From contig FNAW01000002.1 in assembly GCA_900102115.1 (NCBI GenBank), positions 744,001 to 808,000 on the forward strand: a DNA stretch of 64,000 nucleotides, in the 5' to 3' direction. This document shows, in pieces, positions 17,976-27,154 of the stretch (position 1 is the first letter of the stretch; every line of letters begins with the position of its first letter). The notes under the pieces were generated by a model. The model made no database searches and was not told the DNA's origin. It saw only the letters and a list, made by a program, of their open reading frames with translations. The DNA comes from Blastococcus fimeti (GTDB lineage: Bacteria > Actinomycetota > Actinomycetes > Mycobacteriales > Geodermatophilaceae). Made by a program: the position numbers and the translations under genes.

Positions 17976-19192
17976 GTGGTGTCCGAGCTGCTGTCCGCCC
18001 TCGACGAGCTCGCCGGGATCGACCTCGACGAGCTGTCCCCTGACGGACTGCTCGACCTCGTCGCCGGCCTGGTGACCGCCACCAACCGGATGACCGCTGC
18101 GGTCACCCGAGCTGTCCGCGCCGCCGATCGGCGCGAGGCCTACGACCGCGACGGCGCAGTGTCGATGAAGGCGTGGTTGCGCGGCAGCTGCCGAATGGAC
18201 CCAGCAGAGGCGACGGCGACGGTCTCGACCGGCCGTCGGCTCGAGCAGCTGCCCGCCACCGCCGCCGCCTTCGCCGACGGTGCCATCAGCGCGGCCCACG
18301 CCCGGTCATCACCAAGGCCCTGACCCCCCGCCGGATCGCCCAGGCGGCCGCGGCCGGCATCGACCTCGTCGAGACCGACTCGATCCTGGCCGACCTGGCC
18401 CGGGCCACGGCCCCGAACGAGACCGGCCGCGGCGTAGCCCAGTGGGTCGCCGGCGTCGACCCCGACGGCGCGCTGGACGACGCCGCCGACACCCGCCGCC
18501 GCTTCACCATGGCCCCCGGGCTCGACGGCCGGGTCCACCTGCGCGGCGAGATGGACGCAGTCGGCGGCGAGTACCTGCACACCGCCCTGGCAGCGCTGAT
18601 GAACGGCGACCGGCCCGCCGGTGACCCGCGCGGCCACGCCGAGCGGCAGGCCGACGCCCTCGTCGCCCTCGCCAAGGGCGCGCTGGACGGCGGCACCCTG
18701 CCCGACGTCCGCGGCGAACGGCCGCACGCGCGGGTCACCATCGACTGGCTGGCGCTGTGCGCCGAACGCGGCGCCCCCGGCGTGACCGGCGGAAGGCTGG
18801 CCTGGTCGGGGCCGATCACCCCCGAGACCGCCCGGCGGCTGGCCTGCGACGCCGGTGTCGCCCGCATCATCACCGGTCCGGACGGCCTGCCGCTGGATGT
18901 CGGCCGCGCCCAGCGCACCGCGAGCGCCGCTATCCGCCGGGCCATCGAACTACGCGACGAGCACTGCGTCTTCGCCGGCTGCGACGCCCTCCCCGAGTGG
19001 TGCGACGTCCACCACGTCGTCCATTGGGCGCACGGCGGCCCCACGAGCTGCGACAACGGGGCACTGCTCTGCGAGCGGCACCACACGAGCTGTCACGAGG
19101 GCGGGTTCACCATCCGCCGCGACCCCGGCACCGGTCGCTGGCACACCCACCGCCCCGACGGCACCGAGGTCCTCAGCCGCGCCGGCCCCTGA
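17976..19192 (+). pseudogene. DUF222-HNH endonuclease protein, split by a frameshift
   Basis: An actinobacterial DUF222 plus HNH-nuclease protein (family about 400 residues) in two frames. The first frame (17976-18323, GTG start after GGGAGGGGG) gives the DUF222 N-terminus to ADGAISAAHAR and then soon stops. The second continues at about 18306 with VITKALTPRRIA and runs to 19192, ending in the HNH domain (CVFAGC, WCDVHHVVHWAHGGPT, LLCERHHT). One missing G after base 18305 (CGGTC where CGGGTC is expected) explains the break. Either the gene is inactivated or the base is a sequencing error. These genes are numerous in actinobacterial genomes and often decay; no neighbour depends on it. Confidence 0.85.
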
Positions 19193-19204
19193 ACCGCCGG
19201 CGGC

Positions 19205-20722
19205 TCACCGCCGCGGTACCTCGACCCAGCCCCCGGTGCCGCGCAACGTCGTCTTCAGCACCTTGCCGCCGGCGTTGCGCGGCAGCGCCTCGCCCAGCAC
19301 CCGGACGTACTGCGGCACCTTGTAGTCGGCCAGCCGCTCGCGGGCGAAGGCGATCAGCGAGGGCACGAAGTCCTCCGGCGCACCGGGCCGGGGCAGGACG
19401 ACGGCGCCCACCTTCTCGCCCATCACCGGATCGGCGACGCCGACGACGGCAACCTCCAGCACGTCGGGGTGCGCGGCCAGCGCGTTCTCCACCTCGACGG
19501 AGTACACGTTCTCGCCGCCGCGGTTGATCATGTCCTTGGCGCGGTCGACGATCCGCACCATGCCGTCGGTGATCGCGGCGATGTCGCCGGTGTGCAGCCA
19601 GCCGTCGACGAACGTCTCCGCCGTCCGCGCCGGGTCGCCCCAGTAGCCGGCGACCACGTTCGGCCCGCGCACCAGCAGCTCCCCCACGCCGGACACCGGA
19701 TCGGGCCGGTCCAGGCGTACCTCGTTCACCGGAGTCGGGAAGCCGACCGACTCGGCGTGGTCGACGGCGTACTCGTGCGGCAGGAAGGTGGCGATCGCCG
19801 AGGTCTCCGACAGCCCGAACCCGTTGCCCACCCGCGCGTGCGGGAAGGCCGCCAGCAGCCGGTGCACCAGCTCCGGCGCGATCGGGGAGCCGCCGTAGCT
19901 GAGCGTCCGGATCGACGAGACGTCGGTCGTGGCGAAGTCGGGGTGCCGAAGGGCGAGCTCGAAGATGGTCGGGACCGCGGTCACCAGCGTGACGCGGTGC
20001 TCCTGGATCGCCGCGAGGAACGCCGCCGGGGTGAACTGCGGCATGACGACCGACAGCCCGCCGAGGCCCATCTGGGTCATGAACTGCGAGCAGCAGCCGG
20101 TGACGTGGAACAGCGGCACCGAGATGAGCCCGACGTGCTCCGGGCCGCGCGCCAGGCTCCGGCAGCGGATCACGCTCTCCACTGTCGACAGGAAGTTCTC
20201 GTGGGTGAGCATGGCGCCCTTGGGCCGGCCGGTCGTGCCCGACGTGTAGAACAGCGCGGCGACGTCACGGTGCTCGCGCTCGGGCACCTCGCCGGGCTCG
20301 CCGTCGGGCAGCGGGGCGTCGGGGAGGACGACGTACGCGGCCCCGCAGTCGCCCAGGATGTACTCGACCTCGGGCTCGGCCAGCCGGGTGTTCATCGGCA
20401 CGACGATCGCCCCGGCCAGGTGCCCGCCCCAGAAGGCCAGCGCCCAGTCCAGCCCGTTGCCCAGCCGGATCGCCACCCGGTCACCGGGCCGGACCCCGGC
20501 GTCGCGCAGCCCGCCCGCGACGCGCAGCGCGCGGTCCCACAGCTCGGCGAAGGTCACCGACGGGCCACCGAGCTCGAGGACGGCCGGCCGCTCCGGGTAC
20601 CGCTCCACGGTCCGGCGCAGCATGTCGACGACCGTGCCTCCGACCGCGGTGTAGCGCCGGATCCCGTCCGCGCCGACCTCGATGCCGCTGGTGTCGAAGG
20701 GGCTCTGCCCGACCGCGACCAC
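19205..20722 (-). CDS. Acyl-CoA synthetase (AMP-forming, class I adenylating enzyme)
   Basis: A 505-residue fatty-acid or aromatic-acid CoA ligase that activates a carboxylate to an acyl-AMP and then an acyl-CoA. Motifs: P-loop-like YTSGTTGRPKGAMLTH, GFGLSETSA, the hinge region WLHTGDIAAITDGMVRIVDRAKDMINRGGENVYSVEVE, and the catalytic lysine of LPRNAGGKVLK near the C-terminus. The start is uncertain: I chose the GTG at 20722 (VVAVGQSPFDTSG) with GGGGGAG just upstream; a GTG four codons earlier is possible. The chain length of the substrate cannot be read from sequence. It is divergent from the GST gene. Confidence 0.9.
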   Translation of the reverse strand: MVAVGQSPFDTSGIEVGADGIRRYTAVGGTVVDMLRRTVERYPERPAVLELGGPSVTFAELWDRALRVAGGLRDAGVRPGDRVAIRLGNGLDWALAFWGGHLAGAIVVPMNTRLAEPEVEYILGDCGAAYVVLPDAPLPDGEPGEVPEREHRDVAALFYTSGTTGRPKGAMLTHENFLSTVESVIRCRSLARGPEHVGLISVPLFHVTGCCSQFMTQMGLGGLSVVMPQFTPAAFLAAIQEHRVTLVTAVPTIFELALRHPDFATTDVSSIRTLSYGGSPIAPELVHRLLAAFPHARVGNGFGLSETSAIATFLPHEYAVDHAESVGFPTPVNEVRLDRPDPVSGVGELLVRGPNVVAGYWGDPARTAETFVDGWLHTGDIAAITDGMVRIVDRAKDMINRGGENVYSVEVENALAAHPDVLEVAVVGVADPVMGEKVGAVVLPRPGAPEDFVPSLIAFARERLADYKVPQYVRVLGEALPRNAGGKVLKTTLRGTGGWVEVPRR

Positions 20723-20878
20723 GTGCTCCCCCACTCCTGGCACCCCTCGGCGCCCGCTCTTCGCATTCTGCGCCGCACGGCCCCTCCCGGAGCGATCGGG
20801 GGCGGAGGACGACCGGCGCACGGGGTGACGTCGGCCCGGCGGGGTGTGAGCGGGACCGGGACCGGGCAGGCTGGCGGA

Positions 20879-21916
20879 GTGAGTGACACGAGCACCAGCG
20901 GATCGGGCTACGTCGAGCCGGAGTACCAGCGGGACACGAAGTACATCGAGGACCGGATCACCGCCGACGGCCGGGACGGCTGGCCGGTCGAGGCGGGCCG
21001 CTACCGGCTGATCGCCGCGCGCGCCTGCCCCTGGGCCAACCGCACGATCATCGTGCGCCGGCTGCTCGGCCTGGAGTCGGCGATCTCGATGGGCCTCTGC
21101 GGGCCCACGCACGACGAGCGCAGCTGGACCTTCGACCTCGACCCCGGCGGCCGCGACCCGGTGCTGGGCTACGAGCGGCTGCAGGAGGCGTACTTCGCCC
21201 GCGATCCCGAGTACCCGAAGGGCATCACGGTGCCGGCCGTCGTCGACGTCCCGACGAAGGCCGTCGTCACCAACAACTTCCCGCAGATCACCCTCGACTT
21301 CTCCACCGAGTGGACGCAGTTCCACCGGGACGGCGCACCGGACCTCTACCCGGAGCACCTGCGGGACGAGATGGACGAGGTCATGCAGCGCGTCTACACC
21401 GAGGTCAACAACGGCGTGTACCGGTGCGGCTTCTCCGGCTCGCAGCGCGCCTACGACAAGTCCTACGAGCGGCTGTTCACCGCGATGGACTGGCTCGAGG
21501 AGCGGCTCACCGACCGCCGCTACCTCATGGGCGACACGATCACCGAGGCCGACGTCCGGCTGTTCACCACGCTCGCCCGCTTCGACGCCGTCTACCACGG
21601 GCACTTCAAGTGCAACCGGCAGAAGCTGACCGAGTTCCGGGCGCTGTGGGGCTACGCGCGCGACCTGTTCCAGACCCCCGGGTTCGGCGACACGACGGAC
21701 TTCCCGCAGATCAAGGAGCACTACTACGTCGTCCACGCCGACATCAACCCGACGCAGATCATCCCGGCCGGGCCGGACACCTCGGTCTGGCTGACCCCGC
21801 ACGGCCGCGAGGAGCTGGGCGGCTCCCCGTTCGGCGACGGCACCCCGCCCGGCCCGGTGGCCGAGGGCGAGCAGGTGCCCGAGGGCCACGGCCCCGGGGG
21901 CATCCCGCACCGCTGA
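20879..21916 (+). CDS. ECM4/YqjG-type glutathione S-transferase family protein
   Basis: A 345-residue member of the Xi-class GST family (glutathionyl-hydroquinone reductases). The active-site cysteine is Cys50 in RACPWANR, where CPWA is the family signature; the C-terminal helical domain contains GDTITEADVRLFTTLARFD and a YARDLFQTPGFGDT motif. Actinobacteria generally make mycothiol rather than glutathione, so the thiol partner here may be mycothiol or another thiol (inference). A GTG start at 20879 opens VSDTSTSGSG. A GC-rich hairpin follows 17 bases after the stop. Confidence 0.88.
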   Translation: MSDTSTSGSGYVEPEYQRDTKYIEDRITADGRDGWPVEAGRYRLIAARACPWANRTIIVRRLLGLESAISMGLCGPTHDERSWTFDLDPGGRDPVLGYERLQEAYFARDPEYPKGITVPAVVDVPTKAVVTNNFPQITLDFSTEWTQFHRDGAPDLYPEHLRDEMDEVMQRVYTEVNNGVYRCGFSGSQRAYDKSYERLFTAMDWLEERLTDRRYLMGDTITEADVRLFTTLARFDAVYHGHFKCNRQKLTEFRALWGYARDLFQTPGFGDTTDFPQIKEHYYVVHADINPTQIIPAGPDTSVWLTPHGREELGGSPFGDGTPPGPVAEGEQVPEGHGPGGIPHR

Positions 21917-21932
21917 CCGGGACCGGGACCAC

Positions 21933-21961
21933 GGGGCCGGCGCCACGACGGCGCCGGCCCC
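21933..21961. terminator. Hairpin terminator between GST and asparaginase-like gene
   Basis: A perfect 12-base-pair stem (GGGGCCGGCGCC with its complement) around the loop ACGAC, located between convergent stop codons at 21916 and 21971. Confidence 0.75.
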
Positions 21962-21970
21962 CGTTCCGCG

Positions 21971-23680
21971 TCAGTGGGTGTCGAACACCTCCTGGTAGGC
22001 CGCCACGGCCTTCTCCGTCGCCGCCCACTCGTCCGCCGTCGGGTTGTACGGGTCGGCGGCCGGGGGCAGCGCACCGAACTTCAGCAGGGCGGCCATGAGC
22101 AGGATGCGCGCCTTGGTGGCCGACAGGTTGTTGCCGGTGACGAACACCGAGCTGTACTTGTAGGCCATGCCGCCGGTGTTGCCCCGGCCCACGCGGACCA
22201 CCGGCATCCCGGAGAAGATCGCCGCGCTCAGCGCCGCATCCGTCGTCGGGTTGGAGATGCCGTAGGGCGACATGCCCTCCTCGACGAAGCCGGCCAGCGG
22301 GGCGGAGGCCAGGTTGGCCTCGATGCGTGCCAGCACCTCCACCTCACCCGACGGGTCCGGCCGGTCGGCCGCGCTCGTGACGTGCGGGGTGTACCGGCTG
22401 TACTTCGTGAGCGTGACGACCGGCATGGCCCCAGACAGGAGCGCGCCGTCGGCGTCCTTGACGGGGACCTCCACGGTGCCCACGCCGCCGGACAGGGAAC
22501 CGGTCACCCCGAACACCGACGACGGGAGCACCGACAGCCGGACGTCGGAGCAGAACGTGTGCCGCCGCGAGGACACGAAGGTCACCTGCGGCGGGCCGAA
22601 CCCCCCGATGTCGGCCACGACGCCGCCGTGCCCGCCGACCACCTCGTAGTTCCCCGGGCGGGCGTCGGTCTTGGTGACCTCCCGTGCTGCGAACACCATC
22701 TCATCGACGACCATGACCGCACCCATCCGATTGCGGCCGTCGGCATCAAGCGCGACCCCGGACAGGATGTACTTGACGCCGTCGACGAGGTTGCGGTCAC
22801 CGTCGGCGCTCAGCGTCTGGTGCGGGCGCTGCGCCGAGTGCCCGACGAGCGGGATGTCGGTGTCGACCACCAGGCCCAGCCAGTACATCGTCTCCTCGGT
22901 CGTCGGACTCCCCTCCAGCCACTGCAGGCCGGCGTACCGGCCCGACGACGCGGCCGCCTGCACCTCGTTCGTCGCGCGGGCGAGCACCGCCAGGCTCGGC
23001 TCCCGGCCGAGGTGGTGCGGGTAGTAGACGAAGTAGTCCTCGCCCAGCAGCTCCGGGTCGACGTCCCCCTCGCCGGTGTCTGTCCGCCGGCCCCCCGGGA
23101 GGCCCTTCGTGTACCCGCCGGAGGGTGCCGGGCGGTAGAAGTCGAAGTCGGCCACGGAGGACAGCTCCACCGGCCGGCCGTCCCCGCCTGCGCCGAGCCG
23201 GTCGATCTCCTCGTAGATCCGGCTGGCGTCGGGGTAGAAGGTCTGGCGGGAGCGGGCTGCGGCCGCGAGCGGGGCCGTCGTCGCGTCCTCCCACGCCGAG
23301 CCGTCCGCCTGGCGGGCCATGTACGGCAGCGGGACGAGCCCGTCCTCCGGCCGCAGCTCGGCCACCAGCACCGGGGTGCCACCGCCCTCGGGCTCCACCT
23401 CGGAGAAGGTGCCGTCGGCCGCGAGCCACCCGTCCGGGGGCGCGTAGAGCTCCGCGGCGTCCGCCTCCAGCGGGTGCGCGGTGAAGGCCTCGATGTAGAC
23501 GGTGACCGGTGCGGCGAGCCGCTGCGGGCGCAGCACGTCGAACCGCGGGGCGGTGCCGTCCGGGTTGAGCAGCGGCTCGAGGCCGTGCCGGCGTCGTGCC
23601 TGGTTGGACGTGACCAGCGGCGGGCTGTTGCCGATGGTCGCCGTCGGCCCTGCGAAGACGGCGATGCGTGGTCGTGCCAT
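21971..23680 (-). CDS. Asparaginase-like protein with degenerate second catalytic motif
   Basis: A 569-residue protein related to the type I/II L-asparaginase fold but longer than the usual 320-350 residues. The first motif (VFAGPTATIGNSPP) corresponds to the GGTIA threonine loop. The second region (EGSPTTEETMYWLGLVVDTDIPLVGHSAQRP...SADGDRNLVDGV) aligns with HGTDTLEETA...TGAMRP...SADGPLNLLDAV, but the catalytic Thr-Asp pair reads Ser-Pro. GMPVVRVGRGNTGG matches the later asparaginase motif. It may therefore use altered chemistry or not be an asparaginase. The ATG at 23680 lies 41 bases after the stop of a binding lipoprotein, which suggests that the imported ligand is its substrate. Confidence 0.72.
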   Translation of the reverse strand: MARPRIAVFAGPTATIGNSPPLVTSNQARRRHGLEPLLNPDGTAPRFDVLRPQRLAAPVTVYIEAFTAHPLEADAAELYAPPDGWLAADGTFSEVEPEGGGTPVLVAELRPEDGLVPLPYMARQADGSAWEDATTAPLAAAARSRQTFYPDASRIYEEIDRLGAGGDGRPVELSSVADFDFYRPAPSGGYTKGLPGGRRTDTGEGDVDPELLGEDYFVYYPHHLGREPSLAVLARATNEVQAAASSGRYAGLQWLEGSPTTEETMYWLGLVVDTDIPLVGHSAQRPHQTLSADGDRNLVDGVKYILSGVALDADGRNRMGAVMVVDEMVFAAREVTKTDARPGNYEVVGGHGGVVADIGGFGPPQVTFVSSRRHTFCSDVRLSVLPSSVFGVTGSLSGGVGTVEVPVKDADGALLSGAMPVVTLTKYSRYTPHVTSAADRPDPSGEVEVLARIEANLASAPLAGFVEEGMSPYGISNPTTDAALSAAIFSGMPVVRVGRGNTGGMAYKYSSVFVTGNNLSATKARILLMAALLKFGALPPAADPYNPTADEWAATEKAVAAYQEVFDTH

Positions 23681-23721
23681 GGGGGTGCCCCGTTCTCGAG
23701 AGGGATGGGAGAGCGGCACGG

Positions 23722-25371
23722 TCAGTCGATCCAGACCGCGTTGAGGTCGAACCACTCCTCGCTCGGCGAGACGAAGCCGCGCACGTCCGCGCTCAGGACG
23801 TAGGGCGCCTTGTCGTTGACGACGGGGGCGATGGCCCGGGCCTCCTGGGCCAGGACGACCGCCTGCTTCCACAGTTCGTCGGCGGCGTCCTCGTCGGTGG
23901 CGGTGGCCGCCTGCTGCATGAGCGCGTCCAGCTCCGGGGACGAGAAGCCCGCGACGTTGGGCCCGTTCGGCGCCACCAGGGACGACGAGTTGAGGATGTT
24001 CAGCCAGTACGGCGAGCTCATCCCCCAGGACATCTGCGCCATCCCGACCTCCGGCGCCAGCCCCTGGTTGTAGGTGGTGAGGTAGGAGATCCACTCCGAG
24101 GCACGGATCTCCACCCGGATGCCCACGTCGGCGAGGTTCGCCTGGATGTACTCGGCCATCTCCACGGGGATGATCTGGCCGGACCCGGAGGTCGAGGTGG
24201 TCAGCACCGTGGAGAACCCGTCGGCGAAGCCGGCCTCGGCGAGCAGGCGCCGGGCCTCCTCCGGGTCGTAGCCGTAGGCGTCGGGGTCGGGCACGGCCGC
24301 AGCGTTGGCCGGCGGGAGCACGCTCTGTGCCGGCACGGCGGTGTCCTTGAGCAGGTCCGAGACCAGCCCGTCGCGGTCGATCGCCAGGTTGATCGCCTGC
24401 CGCACCCGGACGTCGCTCGTCGGGCCCTCGGCGACGTTGAGGCTCAGGAACCACAGGTGCGGAGGTGCGCCCTCGGAGACGACGAAGCCGGCGTCGCGGA
24501 GGTTCTGCAGGCTGTCCGGGGACGGCGCCGCGATCATGTCGACCTCGCCGGCGCGCAGGGCCGCGGCCCGGGTGCTGGCGTCCGGCAGCGGCCGGAAGAC
24601 CACCCGGGAGAGCTTCGCCCTCTCGCCCCAGTACTCCTCGTTGCGCTCGAGGGTGATCCGCTGGCCGCGCACGCGGTCGACGAACCGGAAGGGACCGGTG
24701 CCCGTCGGGTGGTCGGCGATCTCGTCGTTGCCCCACTTCGCCAGCGCCGTGGGGCTGATGATCGTGTTGTAGCCGCCCTGGGTGAGCAGCCGCGGGAAGG
24801 CCGAGAACGGCTGGGCCATGGTCAGCTCCAGCGTCATCGGGTCCGGCGTCTCCACCGCGGTCAGGTGCTGCCAGACGAAGGCGCTCTGCGCGGCCGACTT
24901 GGTGTCGTAGAACTCGAACGACTCGTCCCACATCCGCCGGATGTTGAAGGCGGCGGCCTCGGCGTCCAGCTCCGTGCCGTCGTGGAACGTCACGTCCGGC
25001 CGGATGTGGAACCTGTAGACCAGGCCGTCGTCGGAGACCTCCCACGACTCGGCCAGGGCCGGGCGCAGCGGCGGGATCGGTACCTCGTCGGAGGACTTCG
25101 ACAGGTCCTCGTCGATGAGGCCCTCGTACATCTGCCGCGTGACCCGCGTGGTGACCCAGCTGCCCGTGCGCGGCGGGTCCAGGACGTCGGCCTCCGACTC
25201 CATCCCGATGATCAGCGTGCCGCCGTCCTCGGCGGAGCCGCCCGAGCCGGTGTCCCCGGAACCGCAGGCGCTGAGCAGCACCGTGAGGGCCAGCAGGACG
25301 GCGGGAGCACGCCGCCCGAGCCGTTGGCGGGCCGGCCACGGACGCCGACGCTGGGGGTGCTGACCGGACAT
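23722..25371 (-). CDS. Peptide-type ABC transporter substrate-binding lipoprotein 2 (orphan)
   Basis: A 549-residue SBP_bac_5 lipoprotein with an Arg-rich N-terminus, hydrophobic segment and lipobox LLSAC (Cys36). It is the same length as, and highly similar to, the binding protein at 14342-15991 (both have SWEVS-DG, NIRRM, LTQGG, DHPTGTGPFRFVDR-RGQRITLERNE, MAQMSWGM-SPYWL). No permease or ATPase gene accompanies it, so it probably feeds the importer encoded at 10.6-14.3 kb or another one elsewhere (inference). The ATG has GAGGAGG 6 bases upstream. It leads a two-gene unit with the asparaginase-like gene. Confidence 0.9.
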   Translation of the reverse strand: MSGQHPQRRRPWPARQRLGRRAPAVLLALTVLLSACGSGDTGSGGSAEDGGTLIIGMESEADVLDPPRTGSWVTTRVTRQMYEGLIDEDLSKSSDEVPIPPLRPALAESWEVSDDGLVYRFHIRPDVTFHDGTELDAEAAAFNIRRMWDESFEFYDTKSAAQSAFVWQHLTAVETPDPMTLELTMAQPFSAFPRLLTQGGYNTIISPTALAKWGNDEIADHPTGTGPFRFVDRVRGQRITLERNEEYWGERAKLSRVVFRPLPDASTRAAALRAGEVDMIAAPSPDSLQNLRDAGFVVSEGAPPHLWFLSLNVAEGPTSDVRVRQAINLAIDRDGLVSDLLKDTAVPAQSVLPPANAAAVPDPDAYGYDPEEARRLLAEAGFADGFSTVLTTSTSGSGQIIPVEMAEYIQANLADVGIRVEIRASEWISYLTTYNQGLAPEVGMAQMSWGMSSPYWLNILNSSSLVAPNGPNVAGFSSPELDALMQQAATATDEDAADELWKQAVVLAQEARAIAPVVNDKAPYVLSADVRGFVSPSEEWFDLNAVWID

Positions 25372-25533
25372 GGAGGCCCTCCTCGGTGGGGCCGCGCGGC
25401 CCCCTCGCCGAGGAAGCTAGGAAGACCGTGTGTCCGGCCAGTTGCGCGGCGATCACCGCTCCGCGCCCGGCCGGTGACCCGCAGCACATGCCTCGGGGGC
25501 CGCGCCGGGTCGATCGGCTGCCAGGATCGCGCC

Positions 25534-26298
25534 ATGTCCTCCGCGGCCCGATCCGGCACAGGCCGGCAGCCCGGCGCGCCGGTCACCGGGCTGACCATCG
25601 ACCGCGGGCAGTCCGACCCGACGCGCTGGCCCTACACCGTCCCGGCGGTGCGGCACGTGTACGACTCGGGGCTCGCGCTGGCGCCGGGGGCGACGGTGCT
25701 CATCGGGGCCAACGGCGCCGGGAAGTCGACGCTGGTCGAGGCCATAGCGGCGTCGTGGGCGCGGCGGATCACCGCCTTCCGCCAGGACTGGCTGCAGCGG
25801 TCGATCGCGGAGCCGGCCGACGAGGACTCCGACCTGCACCGGTCACTGCGGCTGGCCTGCACCCGCGGCGGGCCGACCGGCGGGCTGTTCCTCCGGGCCG
25901 AGCGGCTGCACGCCCAGGCCGACCAGTTCTCCGCCCGCGGGCGCTGGAGCGAGCGCATCGACGGCCCCCTGCTGGGCCGCAGCCACGGGGAGGGCTTCCT
26001 CCAGGTGCTCGCCGGCATGGTGGCCGAGCCCGGTCTCTACGTCCTCGACGAGCCGGAGTCGGCGCTCTCCTTCGACAGCAGCCTCATGCTGCTGACGATC
26101 CTGCAGGACATGCTCGCCGCGGGCAGTCAGGTGGTCATGGCCACGCACTCCCCCGTCCTCGCCGCGCTGCCCGGCGCCGCGCTGCTGCAGCTCGACGAGC
26201 GCGGCATCACCCCGGTCGACTACGACGACTGCGACCTGGTCACCTCCTGGCGGGCCTTCCTCCGCCGGCCGGACGCCTTCCTGCGCCACCTGCGCTGA
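25534..26298 (+). CDS. Stand-alone ABC-type/AAA predicted ATPase
   Basis: A 254-residue single-domain ATPase with Walker A GANGAGKS (residues 58-65), Walker B LYVLDEPESALS and a histidine switch MATHSPVL. The region between (RAERLHAQADQFSARGRW) is short, so this is not an SMC or a transporter ATPase with a full helical domain. It resembles the small predicted ATPases of unknown role (COG3910 type). It stands alone, divergent from the lipoprotein gene. No function is assigned. Confidence 0.75.
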   Translation: MSSAARSGTGRQPGAPVTGLTIDRGQSDPTRWPYTVPAVRHVYDSGLALAPGATVLIGANGAGKSTLVEAIAASWARRITAFRQDWLQRSIAEPADEDSDLHRSLRLACTRGGPTGGLFLRAERLHAQADQFSARGRWSERIDGPLLGRSHGEGFLQVLAGMVAEPGLYVLDEPESALSFDSSLMLLTILQDMLAAGSQVVMATHSPVLAALPGAALLQLDERGITPVDYDDCDLVTSWRAFLRRPDAFLRHLR

Positions 26299-26415
26299 CC
26301 GGGGACCGCCGGCGGCCGACCGGGCCCGGATCGCCGGCGGCGATAGGCTCGGGGCACCCATCCCGTCTCCCGAAGGGCCCGACCAGGTCCTCGCAACACC
26401 CTGAGGAGCCTGCTC

Positions 26416-27153
26416 GTGCGGCCCGCCTTCTTCACGCTGACCGACGGCCGCTTCGTCCCGGACGAGGACGCCCGGAGCTGGTGGACCCCCGGCATGCTGA
26501 GCGGTCCCCTGCTCGGCGGCCTGCTGGCCCGCGCGCTTGACACCGCGTTCGGTGCTCCCGAGTTCCAGTTCAGCCGGCTCACCGTCGACCTGTTCCGCAA
26601 CGCCCCGTTCGAGCCGATCGAGGTGACCACGGAGGTCATCCGCGAGGGACGCCGGATCCGTGTCACCGAGGCGCGGGTGCTGACCAGCATCGGCGTCGTC
26701 GCCCGGGCGAGTGGCGTGCAGCTGCGCCGTGGTGAGCAGCCGCCGAGCCCCGTGCCCACCCGTACGCCGGCCTGGGACGCCCCCGACCCGACCGGGATCA
26801 CCGATCCCTACTTCGGCTTCGTCCCCGACGGTGACCACTCCCGCCGGGGCATGTGGATCCGGGCGGACCGCCCGCTGGTGGCCGGCGAGGAGCTCACGCC
26901 CTTCGTCCGCGCCGCGCTGGCCGCCGACGAGGGCAGCCCGGTGGCCCACCGGGGCGAGACCGAGCTCGAGTTCATCAACGCCGACTACACGCTCACCCTG
27001 AGCCGCGACCCGGTCGGGGAGTACATCGGCCTGTCCGCCGGCGGCCACGTCAGCGACGACGGCGTCGCCGTGGGGCACGCCACGGTGCACGACCAGAAGG
27101 GGCCGATCGGCTTCAGCATGTCGACCGCCGTGGCGAACGTCCGGAAGGTGTGA
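26416..27153 (+). CDS. TesB-like acyl-CoA thioesterase family protein, copy 1
   Basis: A 245-residue double-hotdog protein of the acyl-CoA thioesterase (TesB/4HBT_3) type, expected to hydrolyse acyl-CoA esters. Features: SWWTPGMLSGPLLGGLLARAL (substrate-binding helix), FSRLTVDLFRNAPFEPIEV and REGRRIRVTEARV in the N-terminal hotdog, and a C-terminal hotdog around LEFINADYTLTLSRDPVGEYIGL. The GTG has GAGGAG 7 bases upstream. A second, very similar gene follows after 1 base, so both are in one transcript. Confidence 0.78.
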   Translation: MRPAFFTLTDGRFVPDEDARSWWTPGMLSGPLLGGLLARALDTAFGAPEFQFSRLTVDLFRNAPFEPIEVTTEVIREGRRIRVTEARVLTSIGVVARASGVQLRRGEQPPSPVPTRTPAWDAPDPTGITDPYFGFVPDGDHSRRGMWIRADRPLVAGEELTPFVRAALAADEGSPVAHRGETELEFINADYTLTLSRDPVGEYIGLSAGGHVSDDGVAVGHATVHDQKGPIGFSMSTAVANVRKV

Positions 27154-27154
27154 C

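Noticed and set aside
19469..21946. Very long open frames on both strands across the acyl-CoA synthetase and GST genes
   Set aside because: At this GC content stops are rare in shadow frames; the products are low-complexity Arg/Gly/Val/His strings, and the recognisable proteins occupy the other frames.
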